Positions 46,167 through 55,441 are shown, counted from the first letter of the stretch. The stretch: DNA of 64,000 nt from an uncultured Phascolarctobacterium sp. (GCA_949288065.1 CASEIL010000004.1:26246-90245); one strand, 5' to 3'. Numbers and translations: made by a program. The notes: generated by a model not told the origin, from the letters alone.

Positions 46167-46395
46167 ATTGGCGACCCGGATGGGACACCACCGGGCCTCA
46201 TGTCAGTGTCCTGACAGATATAAATATTACCATAAAAATGTAATTAACGCAAGCCCTTTTGCAAAATTTTGTTAAAAATAATTCAACTAATTTTAAAGTG
46301 CAAATAAATTATAAAAATGGCGCGCTTTATGGTATAATATTTTTTAGGCATAACGCCTGTTTACTAACCCTTTACCCACACAGGAGGTTTATTAT

Positions 46396-47004
46396 ATGCT
46401 TCAAACGCCGGATTGGGTAATTGGCAGCGAGTATCTGCGCGCCAACGCACCCGAACTGATACCCTTTATTGAAAGCGCCGGTGCCTGCACCCTGAAGCCG
46501 GAAGCACCGGAAAAATACTTCGGCACGCTTGTTACCGGCATTATCTCTCAGCAGCTGCCGCCGGAAGTAAGCTTTGAAATGGTTAAAAAGCTGGAGAGAA
46601 TTGTTGGCAGCCCCATTACCCCTGCCGCAGTTGCCGCCGCTACGGACGAAGCGCTTGCCGCCTGCGGCATTACGCAGCAAAAGGTGGTTTACCTTAAAGG
46701 CTTTGCGGAGGCTGTTTTAAACGGCACGGTTACAATGGACAAGTTTGCAGAGATGACCGACAGCGAAATTACCAAGCAGCTTACGCAGATTAAAGGGCTT
46801 GGACAATGGACGGTGGAAATGTTTTTGCTGCTGGCGCTGTGCCGCACGGATGTTGCGCCCGCGGCGGATTTTATCTTTCAAAAGCGTGTGAAGGAAATTT
46901 TTAATTTAAGCGCCCTGCCCAAGCGCAAACAGATTTTGGAGCTGACGGAGCACTGGCGGCCGTGGCGCTCGCTGGCCGTGTGGTATTTGTGGCAACAAAA
47001 ATAA
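46396..47004 (+). CDS. AlkA-like DNA-3-methyladenine glycosylase (HhH-GPD)
   Basis: Removes alkylated purines in base excision repair. The helix-hairpin-helix is in LTQIKGLGQWTVEMFLLLAL (residues about 130-149) and the catalytic Asp is the last residue of VAPAAD near residue 156, followed by FIFQKRVKEIF. The C-terminal WRPWRSLAVWYLW is typical of the family. At 202 residues it has only the HhH-GPD core and lacks the N-terminal AlkA domain. AGGAGG precedes the ATG, and a TATAAT lies at about 46334. Confidence 0.9.
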   Translation: MLQTPDWVIGSEYLRANAPELIPFIESAGACTLKPEAPEKYFGTLVTGIISQQLPPEVSFEMVKKLERIVGSPITPAAVAAATDEALAACGITQQKVVYLKGFAEAVLNGTVTMDKFAEMTDSEITKQLTQIKGLGQWTVEMFLLLALCRTDVAPAADFIFQKRVKEIFNLSALPKRKQILELTEHWRPWRSLAVWYLWQQK

Positions 47005-47013
47005 CAAAAATTA

Positions 47014-47045
47014 AAGGCTATGTTCTTTTTACGGAGCATAGCCTT
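47014..47045. terminator. Bidirectional terminator between the glycosylase and P-type ATPase genes
   Basis: Arms AAGGCTATGTTC / GAGCATAGCCTT with one G-T pair; T-rich sequence follows on both strands. Confidence 0.8.
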
Positions 47046-47060
47046 ATTTTTATGCCGTTT

Positions 47061-49790
47061 TTAGTTTTTGGTGTACAAAATGCGGATGGAGTTTAGCACG
47101 CACAGCATGGCAACGCCGGTATCGGCAAACACTGCTGCCCACATGCTGGCATAGCCTGCAAGGCCAGCCACCATAATTACGGCTTTTACGCCGAGGGCAA
47201 AAATAACATTCTGCCAGGCGATGCTGCCGGTGCGCCGTGCAATTTTCAGCGCCTGCGGTATCGCTTTCATTTCGGATTTCATAAATACCACGTCGGCTGC
47301 TTCCAGCGCTGCGTCCGCCCCGCTGCCCATCGCTGCGCCAACGTCCGCCCCCGCCAGCACCGGCGCGTCGTTAATGCCATCGCCGACGAACATTACGCTG
47401 CCGTATTTGCTGCGCAGGCGTCCCAGTTCGTTCAGCTTATCCTGCGGCAGCAGTTTGGCACGCACTTCGTCGATGCCTGCGGCGTTAGCCACTGCCTGCG
47501 CGCTGGCTTCGGCATCGCCGGTAAGCATGGCGGTAGTCAGCCCCATGGCTTTAATTTGTTTAACTGCTTCCACAGCGTCGTCCTTAATAGTATCGGCAAT
47601 TACAAGGTGCCCCAGGTATTTGCCGTTTTTAGCCAGCAGCACCTCGGTGCCGTAGCCGCTCGCTTCAAAATCAGTGTATTCCACGCCAAAGCGTGCCAGC
47701 AGTTTGCGGCTGCCGCACAGCACCCTGCCTTTGGCGGTTTCGGCGGCAATGCCTTCGCCGGCAAATTCTTCAAAGCTCTGCGGCTGTTCCACCGCCAGCC
47801 CACGCTCTTTGGCGGCGTTTACAATGCTTACGGCAATCGGGTGCGTGCTCACTGCTTCCGCAGCGGCGCACAGTGCCAAAACCTCGTCCTCTGTTGCGCC
47901 TTTTTTAGCCACAACCCTTTGCACCACAAAGTTGCCCTTGGTTACGGTGCCGGTTTTATCCATCACTACGGCGCGCACATTTTTCAGCGCCTCCATCGCG
48001 CTGCCGCCCTTAAACAAAATGCCATCCTTAGAACCTGCCCCAATGCCGGAGAAGAACGCCAGCGGCACGCTCAGCACCAAAGCGCACGGGCAGCTGATTA
48101 CGAGAAATGTCAGCGCCGTGTAAACCCAGTGCTGCCAGTCGCCGGTAATGTAGCCCGGCACCAGCGCCGTAAGCAGCGCCACAACCACCACAAACGGCGT
48201 GTACACGCGCGCAAAGCGGGTAATAAAACGGTCAATCTGCGGCTTGCTGGCAGCGGCATTTTCCACACTGTCCAAAATGCGGGTAACCATAGATTCCGCC
48301 AGCACCTTTTCCACGCGGATTTTAAGCATGCCGCTGGTGTTTACGCAGCCGCTGGTAATTTCGTCGCCGTAGTGCTTACGCACCGGCACCGGCTCGCCCG
48401 TTACCGGGGATGTATCTACAAGGCTGTCGCCTTCAACAACAACGCCGTCCAGCGGAATGCGGTCGCCCGCGCGCACTAACAGGATATCGCCCACATGGGC
48501 TTCCGCCGCCGGAATGACCTTAACATCATCGCCGACCAGCAGGTTTACGGTTTCCGGGCGCATATCGACAGCGTCCATAATCTGCCCGCGGCTTTTTTCC
48601 ACCGCGCGATGCTCAAAATATTCGCCAATACGATAAAAGAACATAACGCCGACGGCTTCTTCGTAAGCGTTGATGAAAAACGCGCCCACGGTAGCAATTG
48701 TCATCAAAAAGTTTTCGTCAAACACGTTACCGCTAAAAATATTTTTAACAGCCGTCAGCACAATACGCCCGCCTAAAAGAATGTACGCCACAATCATAAC
48801 GTACAGGTGGTAAGCCTCCGGCACCAGCCCCAGCCACTCAGTGGCGATAAACAGCACGCCGCCTACAAGCATTTCGGCAACGGAAAGCGTTTCAGCAGAT
48901 ACGCTCAGTCCGCCGCCGCGTTTGCGCTCGTCCACATGGGCAGCCAGCTTCGGCGCAGCATCGCGCTCTTTAACCACAACGCCGCTTTCAATACCGGCGC
49001 AGATTTTTTGCAGCTCCGGCAGCAAATCACTGCCGTTTTTAGCGGTTACCTTCAGCTGTTTGGTGGCAAAGGTAAGCGTTGCAGCGCTAACCTGCGGCAG
49101 GTTGTTAATGGCGCGCTCCATTTTAGCGGCGCAGTTGGCGCAGCCTAAATTTTCCAGCAAATAAACTTTGGTGGTAAAATTAAACGGGCCGTCGCCGTCA
49201 CGCGGCACAACTTCTACTTCGCTTTCAATGCTGGTGCAAATTTCGCGTATCACCGGCAGCACAGCGCCGTGGTCTTTCGCCGAAAGGCGCAGCTGCTTGG
49301 TAACAAAGCTGATGCTGGCATACTGCACGCCCGGCAGCTCTTTAATGCGGTGCTCCATTTTGGCAGCGCAGTTGGCGCAGCCCAGGTTCTTTAAAATATA
49401 AACACGCTTTACGCAGTTCGCGTCCGGCATTTTGCAAGTGCAGTTTTCTAAACTTTCGCCGCACACGTCGCAATACGCTTCGTGCGGATGGCAAATTTCG
49501 CACTGGCAGTCCGCCGGATGCCCCGGGACGTGGTGGCTGTGTTCGTGATGATGTTCTTCAGCACAGCCACACTCGTCATTGTGGCTATGTTCGTGGGCAT
49601 ACCCACATCCGCAAGCGTCGCCGTGTTCATGTTGGTGCTCATGATTATGTTCAACGCCGCAGCCGCAGGCTTCAACAGCTACATGCTTATGCTCTGCGCC
49701 GCATCCGCAGCTATCGTTATGATTGTGATTGTGCGGCCCTTTTTCCAGACTGCATACAGCCTCAGCGCTGCGCACTTTCTTTTCCGTCAT
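47061..49790 (-). CDS. Zn/Cd/Pb-type P1B ATPase with metal-binding N-terminus
   Basis: Heavy-metal exporter of the inner membrane, about 909 residues. Residues 1-130 are a His/Cys-rich tail with repeated CGCG-type pairs and His-Glu-His runs. Two HMA domains follow, each with NLGCANCAAKME. The core has SCPCALVLSVP (the CPC metal site), DKTGTVTKG (phosphorylated Asp), STHPIAVSI and GDGINDAPVLAG. The late membrane helices contain ALGVKA and FADTG, the Lys and Asp expected of the Zn/Cd/Pb subgroup. I chose the ATG at 49790 behind AAGGAGG; an upstream in-frame ATG at 49901 lies in the promoter. Confidence 0.93.
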   Translation of the reverse strand: MTEKKVRSAEAVCSLEKGPHNHNHNDSCGCGAEHKHVAVEACGCGVEHNHEHQHEHGDACGCGYAHEHSHNDECGCAEEHHHEHSHHVPGHPADCQCEICHPHEAYCDVCGESLENCTCKMPDANCVKRVYILKNLGCANCAAKMEHRIKELPGVQYASISFVTKQLRLSAKDHGAVLPVIREICTSIESEVEVVPRDGDGPFNFTTKVYLLENLGCANCAAKMERAINNLPQVSAATLTFATKQLKVTAKNGSDLLPELQKICAGIESGVVVKERDAAPKLAAHVDERKRGGGLSVSAETLSVAEMLVGGVLFIATEWLGLVPEAYHLYVMIVAYILLGGRIVLTAVKNIFSGNVFDENFLMTIATVGAFFINAYEEAVGVMFFYRIGEYFEHRAVEKSRGQIMDAVDMRPETVNLLVGDDVKVIPAAEAHVGDILLVRAGDRIPLDGVVVEGDSLVDTSPVTGEPVPVRKHYGDEITSGCVNTSGMLKIRVEKVLAESMVTRILDSVENAAASKPQIDRFITRFARVYTPFVVVVALLTALVPGYITGDWQHWVYTALTFLVISCPCALVLSVPLAFFSGIGAGSKDGILFKGGSAMEALKNVRAVVMDKTGTVTKGNFVVQRVVAKKGATEDEVLALCAAAEAVSTHPIAVSIVNAAKERGLAVEQPQSFEEFAGEGIAAETAKGRVLCGSRKLLARFGVEYTDFEASGYGTEVLLAKNGKYLGHLVIADTIKDDAVEAVKQIKAMGLTTAMLTGDAEASAQAVANAAGIDEVRAKLLPQDKLNELGRLRSKYGSVMFVGDGINDAPVLAGADVGAAMGSGADAALEAADVVFMKSEMKAIPQALKIARRTGSIAWQNVIFALGVKAVIMVAGLAGYASMWAAVFADTGVAMLCVLNSIRILYTKN

Positions 49791-49810
49791 TGTTATGCCT
49801 CCTTCGATAA

Positions 49811-49826
49811 ATGAGCAATCATTCAT
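49811..49826 (-). promoter_or_regulatory. Second copy of ArsR/SmtB-like operator repeat
   Basis: The 16-bp imperfect palindrome ATGAATGATTGCTCAT repeats the copy at 49883-49898 exactly; it sits just before the ribosome site of the P-type ATPase gene. Confidence 0.6.
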
Positions 49827-49872
49827 ATATTGTTTAACACTTCTCCAAAAGCGAATTCCTTTTGATGTGTTA

Positions 49873-49901
49873 ATTATAACATATGAGCAATCATTCATCA
49901 A
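49873..49901 (-). promoter_or_regulatory. Metal-responsive promoter with ArsR/SmtB-like operator in the spacer
   Basis: Minus strand TTGATG (49896-49901), 17 bp, TATAAT (49873-49878). The operator copy at 49883-49898 covers most of the spacer, the standard position for ArsR/SmtB metal sensors. No such regulator is encoded in this window. Confidence 0.65.
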
Positions 49902-49912
49902 TAGTTTTTTAC

Positions 49913-49947
49913 AAAAAAATACCCCAAAAGTTTTTCACCTTTGAGGT
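49913..49947 (-). terminator. Probable terminator of the ABC transporter operon
   Basis: Imperfect hairpin on the minus strand (ACCTCAAAG ... CTTTTGGGGT) followed by ATTTTTTTG, downstream of the last ABC gene. Confidence 0.5.
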
Positions 49948-49961
49948 AAGCTCATCGTTTT

Positions 49962-50927
49962 TTATTTTATAAGGTGGCACGCCACTAAATGCCCGGGCAC
50001 AACCTCTTTTAGCTGCGGCTTTTCACTGCGGCAAATATCCGTACAGTATTCGCAGCGGCCTGCAAAGGGGCAGCCCGGCGGCAAATCCAGCGGGCTGGGC
50101 ACTTCGCTTTCCAGCGGCTCAATGCGCTCGCCCGGTTTAAAATCTACCTTAAAAACAGATTTCATCAGCGCTTTGGTGTAAGGGTGCATGCCGTCGGTGC
50201 TTATGCGCCGCCCGCCGCCGATGTATTCCACAATGCTGCCTAAGTACATAACAGCAATCTGGTGGCACATCAAATCCACCAGCCCGATGTCGTGGCAAAT
50301 GAAAAGATACGTTATGCCCTTTTCCTTTTGCAGGCGCACCAAAAGCTCGCAAATTTTTTCCTGCACCGATACGTCCAGCGCGCTCGTCGCTTCGTCGCAA
50401 ACCACAATTTTCGGCTCCAGCGCCAGCGCGCGCGCAATGCCAAGGCGCTGCCTCTGCCCGCCGCTCAGGCTGTGCGGGTAGCGCTCCATAAATTCCGGCG
50501 GCAGTTCCACCATCTCTAAAAGCTCCGCCGCTTTGGCGTTAACCTCGCTCTTTTTAATTAAACCAAAGTTTAATAAAGGCTCTGTTACAATTTCCTTAAC
50601 CTTCATTTTGGGGTTAAAGGCTGCCAAAGGGTCCTGAAACACCATTTGTATTTTGCGGCGGTTCTGGCGTGCCGCCTCGCCGCGCAGCTTTAAAATGTCC
50701 TGCCCTTCAAAAATAACCTCGCCGCTGGTGGCAGGGGTAATTTGCAGCACCGTGCGCACCAGCGTGCTTTTGCCGCAGCCCGATTCGCCGATAATGCCCA
50801 GCGTCTGCCCAGCGTAGGCGTTAACGGTTATATCGTCGCAGGCGGTAAGCTGCCTGCCATCCTCCGCTGCAAAGCGCTTGGTTAAATTTTTAATTTGCAA
50901 TATTACGGGCGGCTCCTTAACGGTCAT
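49962..50927 (-). CDS. Nik/Dpp-type ABC transporter ATP-binding protein (second)
   Basis: NikE/DppF-type ATPase, 321 residues. Walker A is GESGCGKST near residue 43, the signature LSGGQRQRLGIARAL near residue 158 and Walker B VVCDEATSALD near residue 180. The C-terminal oligopeptide/dipeptide-binding extension with CPFAGRCEYCTDIC is typical of DppF/NikE. It overlaps the other ATPase gene by 11 bp. It belongs to a five-gene operon behind a cobalamin riboswitch. Confidence 0.93.
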   Translation of the reverse strand: MTVKEPPVILQIKNLTKRFAAEDGRQLTACDDITVNAYAGQTLGIIGESGCGKSTLVRTVLQITPATSGEVIFEGQDILKLRGEAARQNRRKIQMVFQDPLAAFNPKMKVKEIVTEPLLNFGLIKKSEVNAKAAELLEMVELPPEFMERYPHSLSGGQRQRLGIARALALEPKIVVCDEATSALDVSVQEKICELLVRLQKEKGITYLFICHDIGLVDLMCHQIAVMYLGSIVEYIGGGRRISTDGMHPYTKALMKSVFKVDFKPGERIEPLESEVPSPLDLPPGCPFAGRCEYCTDICRSEKPQLKEVVPGHLVACHLIK

Positions 50928-51708
50928 AATATTTTACATCCCCCAATACCGGCACGGCGGCCAGCAGCTCTTTTGTGTAGGCGTCCTGCGGCGCAGCAAT
51001 AACCTCGCGCCTGCCGCTTTCCACCACGCGCCCGTTTTTCATCACCACAAGTTTGTTGGAGATGTACGACGCCACGCCAAGGTTATGCGTAACCATAATT
51101 ACCGCCACGCCAAACTCGTTGCGGATATCGACAATCTGGCGGATAATCTGCGCCTGTGTGGTTACGTCCAGCGCGCTCGTCGGCTCATCTGCCAACAGCA
51201 GCTTAGGGCGGAACACCATGGCCATGGCAATGCCCACGCGCTGGCGCATACCGCCCGAAAGTTCAAACGGGTAGCTTTGCATTACGTTTTCCGGGTTCGG
51301 CAGGCGCATGCGCTTCAGCATGTCCTGCGCCATTTCTGCGGCTTCGGCCTTCGTTTTTTGCGGCGCATGGGTGCGGATGTAATCCACAAACTGCGTACCG
51401 ATGCGGCGGATAGGGTTAATCATGCTGCCGCTGTCCTGAAAAATCATCGAAATATCGCGCCCGCACAGCTGCCGGTGCTCCTGCGGCGTTACTTTCAGCA
51501 AATCGCGCCCGTCAAACAAAACGCTGCCGCCGGTAACATGCCCGCTCCCCGGCAGGCAGCCCATAACGGCGCGGATAACCGTGGTTTTGCCGCTGCCAGA
51601 TTCGCCCACTACCGACATAATCTCGCCTTTATCCAGCTCAAAGCTGACGCCGCTTACGGTAAGCCTGCTGCCGTAGCTCACGTCCAAATTTTTAACTTCC
51701 AAAAGCAT
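50917..51708 (-). CDS. Nik/Dpp-type ABC transporter ATP-binding protein (first)
   Basis: NikD/DppD-type ATPase, 263 residues. Walker A is GESGSGKTT near residue 36, the signature [16 protein letters not shown] near residue 147 and Walker [12 protein letters not shown] near residue 171. It is somewhat shorter than DppD because the C-terminal Cys extension is missing. It pairs with the other ATPase to power the two permeases upstream. Confidence 0.93.
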   Translation of the reverse strand: MLLEVKNLDVSYGSRLTVSGVSFELDKGEIMSVVGESGSGKTTVIRAVMGCLPGSGHVTGGSVLFDGRDLLKVTPQEHRQLCGRDISMIFQDSGSMINPIRRIGTQFVDYIRTHAPQKTKAEAAEMAQDMLKRMRLPNPENVMQSYPFELSGGMRQRVGIAMAMVFRPKLLLADEPTSALDVTTQAQIIRQIVDIRNEFGVAVIMVTHNLGVASYISNKLVVMKNGRVVESGRREVIAAPQDAYTKELLAAVPVLGDVKYYDR

Positions 51709-51735
51709 TAAAAATCACCTTTTTACAGCCCGCGC

Positions 51736-53316
51736 TTAAAGTTTCGCCGGGGCAACGTCCTTCGTCAGCCAGTAGTAATCTGCCGGTAAAATGTTGGCGT
51801 TTTTCAGCGTGGTTTTGCTAACCATATTGGTTTTGGGGTAGCCAAAAAACAGCGCCGCACCGTCGTCCAGCAAAATTTGCTGCATTTTAATCATCAGCTC
51901 GCGGCGTTTGGCGGGGTCAAATTCCACTGCCAGCGCATCGCTCAAAGCGTCAAATTCCGGGTTGCTGTAACCGGTGGAGTTCTGCGGCTGGCTGCCGTTA
52001 ACATTAGTTTTCCAGTACCAGTTCAGGTAAACCTCCGGGTCGCCGCTGTTAGCGGTAAGAATGTTGGAAATACACAAATCAAAATCGCCTTTCTGGCGGA
52101 TGGGGTCCAGCACGTTGTAATCGACATTGCGCATGTTAATTTTTATGCCAACCTTTTTAGCGTCCGACTGGGTTGCTTCGGCATACAGCGGCAGCTCGGC
52201 GCGCCCGCTGTAATATACAAAATCCAGCTCAAGGTTTTTGCCGTTTTTATCTACATAGCCGTCGCCGTTGGTGTCCTGCCAGCCTGCTTCCGCCAACAGC
52301 TGTTTGGCACGCTCTACGTTGTAGGTGTTGGGGTCCACAAGCTGGTCAAAGCCATAATCCAAAGAAGGCGGCACCGGCGCTTTGCCGGAGATAAAGGTAT
52401 CCTTTAAAAGCACCTTGTTATAGGTTTCCCTGTCAAGACAGCTGATAAGCGCTGCACGCACCTTTGGGTCGTGGCAGGGGTGCCCTTCGTTCATATTAAT
52501 CTGCGCCAGCACGGTGCGCAGGGAGGCAATTTCCGAAATATTGTATTTGTCACTGTCGCGGAACAGCTCCAAATCGCCCGCCGCAATGTTAACGGCACAG
52601 TCAATTTCTCCGCTTTGCAAAGCCATGGCACGAGTGTTTGGGTCGTCGATGGTCGGAATTTCCGCATGCTTAAACGGTACGGCGCCGTCCCAGTAATTGG
52701 GGTTGGCCTCCATCACGGCTTTGGCCTTGCTGTATTCCTTAACCATGTAAGGCCCGGTGCAGATTGGCCCCTGTTTGGCGTAGTCGCGGTCCGTCACGCT
52801 GGTATCGACAATAATAAACAGAGGGTCGGCCAGCATACCCGGCAGCGTCGGCACGGGGCGGGTAGTTTTTATCATTAAATTCTGCCCGTCGGCAGTAATG
52901 CTTGCATATTCAAAAAACGTCGGTGCGCGGTTGCTCATGGCAAAGGTGCGCTCCAAACTGCTTTTAACGGCTGCGGCCGTTACCTTGTTGCCGTTGCTGA
53001 AGGTTGCCTTATCGTTAATTTTAAAAGTCCACGTCAGCTTGTCGTCGCTGATGCTCCAGCTTTCGGCAAGCCACGGCGCGCTGTTCATTTTATCGTCAAA
53101 CTTAACCAGGCATTCGCCCAAACCGTAGCGCATAACCACCCAGCCGAAAAAGTTATCCGTCGGCTCAAGGCTGTCGGCAAAATTAGTAACGCCAATCTTT
53201 ACCATATCGCCGGTTGCCGCCGCGCTTTTTTCCTCACCGCCGCCGCAGCCCGCCGCTGCAAACGCCAGCAGGCCAATCATGGCAAGCGCCGCCGTAAGTT
53301 TTGCTAACTTTTTCAT
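51736..53316 (-). CDS. Nik/Dpp-type substrate-binding lipoprotein (SBP_bac_5)
   Basis: Extracytoplasmic solute-binding protein, about 526 residues. The signal peptide ends with the lipobox LAFAAAGC near residue 24, so the Cys is lipidated. WLAESWSISDDKLTWTFKI near residue 90 is the family-5 SBP hallmark. I chose the ATG at 53316, behind a GGAAAGGAAG-like site; an in-frame start at 53388 would overlap the permease gene. The family includes NikA. The riboswitch upstream of the operon suggests cobalt rather than peptides. Confidence 0.9.
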   Translation of the reverse strand: MKKLAKLTAALAMIGLLAFAAAGCGGGEEKSAAATGDMVKIGVTNFADSLEPTDNFFGWVVMRYGLGECLVKFDDKMNSAPWLAESWSISDDKLTWTFKINDKATFSNGNKVTAAAVKSSLERTFAMSNRAPTFFEYASITADGQNLMIKTTRPVPTLPGMLADPLFIIVDTSVTDRDYAKQGPICTGPYMVKEYSKAKAVMEANPNYWDGAVPFKHAEIPTIDDPNTRAMALQSGEIDCAVNIAAGDLELFRDSDKYNISEIASLRTVLAQINMNEGHPCHDPKVRAALISCLDRETYNKVLLKDTFISGKAPVPPSLDYGFDQLVDPNTYNVERAKQLLAEAGWQDTNGDGYVDKNGKNLELDFVYYSGRAELPLYAEATQSDAKKVGIKINMRNVDYNVLDPIRQKGDFDLCISNILTANSGDPEVYLNWYWKTNVNGSQPQNSTGYSNPEFDALSDALAVEFDPAKRRELMIKMQQILLDDGAALFFGYPKTNMVSKTTLKNANILPADYYWLTKDVAPAKL

Positions 53317-53344
53317 AAACACATCTTCCTTTCCGTCAACAAAG

Positions 53345-54175
53345 TTATTCCTCCTGCCGCGGGTCCAGCACGTCGCGCAGCGCATCACCCCACAGGTTAA
53401 AAATTACAACCGTTATAAAAATGGCCAGCCCCGGGAAGAACATCAGCCACGGCGCTGTTTGCAGCTGCTGCCTGCCCTCGTTCAGCATTAGGCCCCATTC
53501 CGGCGCAGGCGGCTGTGAGCCGAAGCCCAAAAACGAAAGCCCTGCCAGCTCCATCATCATCGCGCCGATGTCGGACGCCGCCGTAATCAGCATCAGCGGC
53601 AAAATGTTTGGCAAAATGTGCCTGCACAATATATGCGTGGATGTGCCGCCGTTAACGATGGCAGCCTCCACAAAATCGCGTTTTTTTACCTTTAAAACCA
53701 TGCTGCGTGCCAGCCGCGCGTACTTCGTCCACGTTACAACCGTCAGCGCCACAATAGCGTTAAACAGGCTGCCGCCAAGGATGCCCGCAATGGCAATCGC
53801 CAAAATCATGCCCGGAAAGCTAATCATCATATCCGCCACGCGCATGATTACAACATCCACCCTGCCGCCGTAAAATCCCGCCAGCACGCCCAGCGTGGTG
53901 CCCACCATAAAAATAATGGCCACCAAAAGCAGCACACTGCTTAAGGAATACGCTGCGCCGTACAAAACGCGGCTGAAATTATCGCGCCCCAGCTTATCCG
54001 TGCCAAACCAGTGCTCGGCACTCGGCGCAAGGTAGGCGTTCTGCATCGTCGCCTCCAGCGGGTCGTAAGGCGCAATAAGCGGCGCTGCCAGCGCGATAAC
54101 GACAAGCAGCAGCACCAAAAAACTTGTTATGGCAAAGGCATGGTTGGTTTTTAAACCATTGATAAGTGTTTCCAT
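53345..54175 (-). CDS. Nik/Dpp-type ABC permease (second, DppC/NikC-like)
   Basis: A 276-residue membrane protein with six helices. The start APLIAPYDPLEATMQNAYLAP is typical of DppC/NikC, and the EAAIVNGGTSTHILCRHILPN segment near residue 185 is the EAA loop that docks with the ATPases. The start lies one base after the first permease's stop. It works with the other permease as the import channel. Confidence 0.93.
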   Translation of the reverse strand: METLINGLKTNHAFAITSFLVLLLVVIALAAPLIAPYDPLEATMQNAYLAPSAEHWFGTDKLGRDNFSRVLYGAAYSLSSVLLLVAIIFMVGTTLGVLAGFYGGRVDVVIMRVADMMISFPGMILAIAIAGILGGSLFNAIVALTVVTWTKYARLARSMVLKVKKRDFVEAAIVNGGTSTHILCRHILPNILPLMLITAASDIGAMMMELAGLSFLGFGSQPPAPEWGLMLNEGRQQLQTAPWLMFFPGLAIFITVVIFNLWGDALRDVLDPRQEE

Positions 54176-54176
54176 A

Positions 54177-55130
54177 TTACCTGCCTGCCTTTCTCAAGCG
54201 CGGGTCTAAATGATTATAGGAAATATCTACAATTAAATTAATTACCATGTACATCAGCGCAATCCACAGCACAATGCCCTGCACCAGCTGAAAATCACGG
54301 TAAATAATGCTTTGCACGGCAAGGTAGCCCAGCCCCGGCCACGAAAATACAATTTCCACCACCGCTGCGCCGCCCAGCAGGCTGCCAAAGGAAAGCCCAA
54401 ACAGCGTAATCAGCGGCAGCATGGCGTTGGGCAAAACCTCTTTCCATAAAATATAGCTTTCGCTCATGCCACGCGCACGCGCGCCCACAACGTAATCCTG
54501 GTTCAGCTCTTCTAAAACGGCGGCGCGCACCTGCCTGGTATATTTGGCCGCCATAACAAATCCCAGCGTCAGCGCCGGTAAAATAAGGTTCTCCAAACTA
54601 ACGCGCCCGCCTACAATCGGCAAAAGCCGCAGCTTTAAGCCAAAAATCCACAACAGCATTAAGCCCATCCAAAAGTTAGGGATTGATACGCCGACAAAGG
54701 TTAAGCCGCGCACAACGTAATCGAACACGCTGTTACGCTTAACGGCGCTGTAAATGCCTGCCGGAATAGCCACCGCCAGCATAAAAACAGACGACGCCAG
54801 CGCTAAAAGCACCGTTGCAGGCAGTGTTTGCAGCAGCTCATCCATCACGGGACGCTTAACCATGTAAGAGAAGCCAAAATCGCCCTGCAATGCGCGCCCC
54901 AGCCAGTCTAAATACTGAAAGATGAACGGCTTATCAAGCCCCAGCTCGTGGCGCAGCGCATCAATCTCGGCCTGGCTTACAATTATATCCTCGTTGCCGG
55001 CAAGCATCTGGCGCACCGGGTCGCCCGGCGACAGCATTACCAGCGCAAAGGTTATAAAGCTGATACCCAGCAGCACAACTATTATCTGCACAATGCGGCT
55101 TAACAACTGCTTTTTCGTCAACACATACAT
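54177..55130 (-). CDS. Nik/Dpp-type ABC permease (first, DppB/NikB-like)
   Basis: First gene of the operon, 317 residues, six membrane helices. The opening VLLGISFITFALVMLSPGDPVRQML is the DppB/NikB hallmark, and the DYVVGARARGMSESYILWKEVLPN segment near residue 218 is the EAA loop. A cobalamin riboswitch and terminator lie 30-220 bp upstream, so the operon should be silenced when cobalamin is plentiful. Confidence 0.93.
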   Translation of the reverse strand: MYVLTKKQLLSRIVQIIVVLLGISFITFALVMLSPGDPVRQMLAGNEDIIVSQAEIDALRHELGLDKPFIFQYLDWLGRALQGDFGFSYMVKRPVMDELLQTLPATVLLALASSVFMLAVAIPAGIYSAVKRNSVFDYVVRGLTFVGVSIPNFWMGLMLLWIFGLKLRLLPIVGGRVSLENLILPALTLGFVMAAKYTRQVRAAVLEELNQDYVVGARARGMSESYILWKEVLPNAMLPLITLFGLSFGSLLGGAAVVEIVFSWPGLGYLAVQSIIYRDFQLVQGIVLWIALMYMVINLIVDISYNHLDPRLRKAGR

Positions 55131-55153
55131 CTCCCATCAAAATTACAGGCATA

Positions 55154-55188
55154 TAAAAACCCCGCTGCTTTAACTGCGGCAACGGGGG
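55154..55188 (-). terminator. Riboswitch terminator before the ABC operon
   Basis: Minus strand arms CCCCGTTGC / GCAGCGGGG (one G-T pair) followed by TTTTTA, between the aptamer and the first permease gene. Confidence 0.85.
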
Positions 55189-55204
55189 AAAATTACAAAA
55201 CGTC

Positions 55205-55352
55205 CGTTTTGCTTGTTCTCTCGCCACCTTGCCGTCACACGCAGCCTCAGAAAGCATTAAAGGCTGCGCTCTGGCTTACGCTTGCGCGCTTACAGTGGCG
55301 TGACCGCGCCGGATTTGCACCGGCTTCCCTAATTTACCCCTCGCAGGCACCT
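55205..55352 (-). promoter_or_regulatory. Cobalamin riboswitch controlling the Nik-type ABC operon
   Basis: Reading the minus strand: GGTGCCTGCGAGG, TTAGGGAAGCCGGTGCAAATC, GGCGCGGTCACGCCACTG and AAGCCAGAGCGCAGCC occur in the standard order, matching the cobalamin riboswitch core more closely than the copy before cbiD. The adjoining terminator at 55154-55188 supplies the expression platform. Together they fill most of the 55131-55460 gap; the remainder is AT-rich promoter sequence, with TTTACT, 17 bp, TAAAAT as a possible promoter. Confidence 0.88.
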
Positions 55353-55441
55353 TTAATATTTTTATTAAGTTACGATACATCAATTTTAGCATTAATTACT
55401 AATAAAGTAAATAATTTTTTTGTAAAATACTTTAATTAGTA

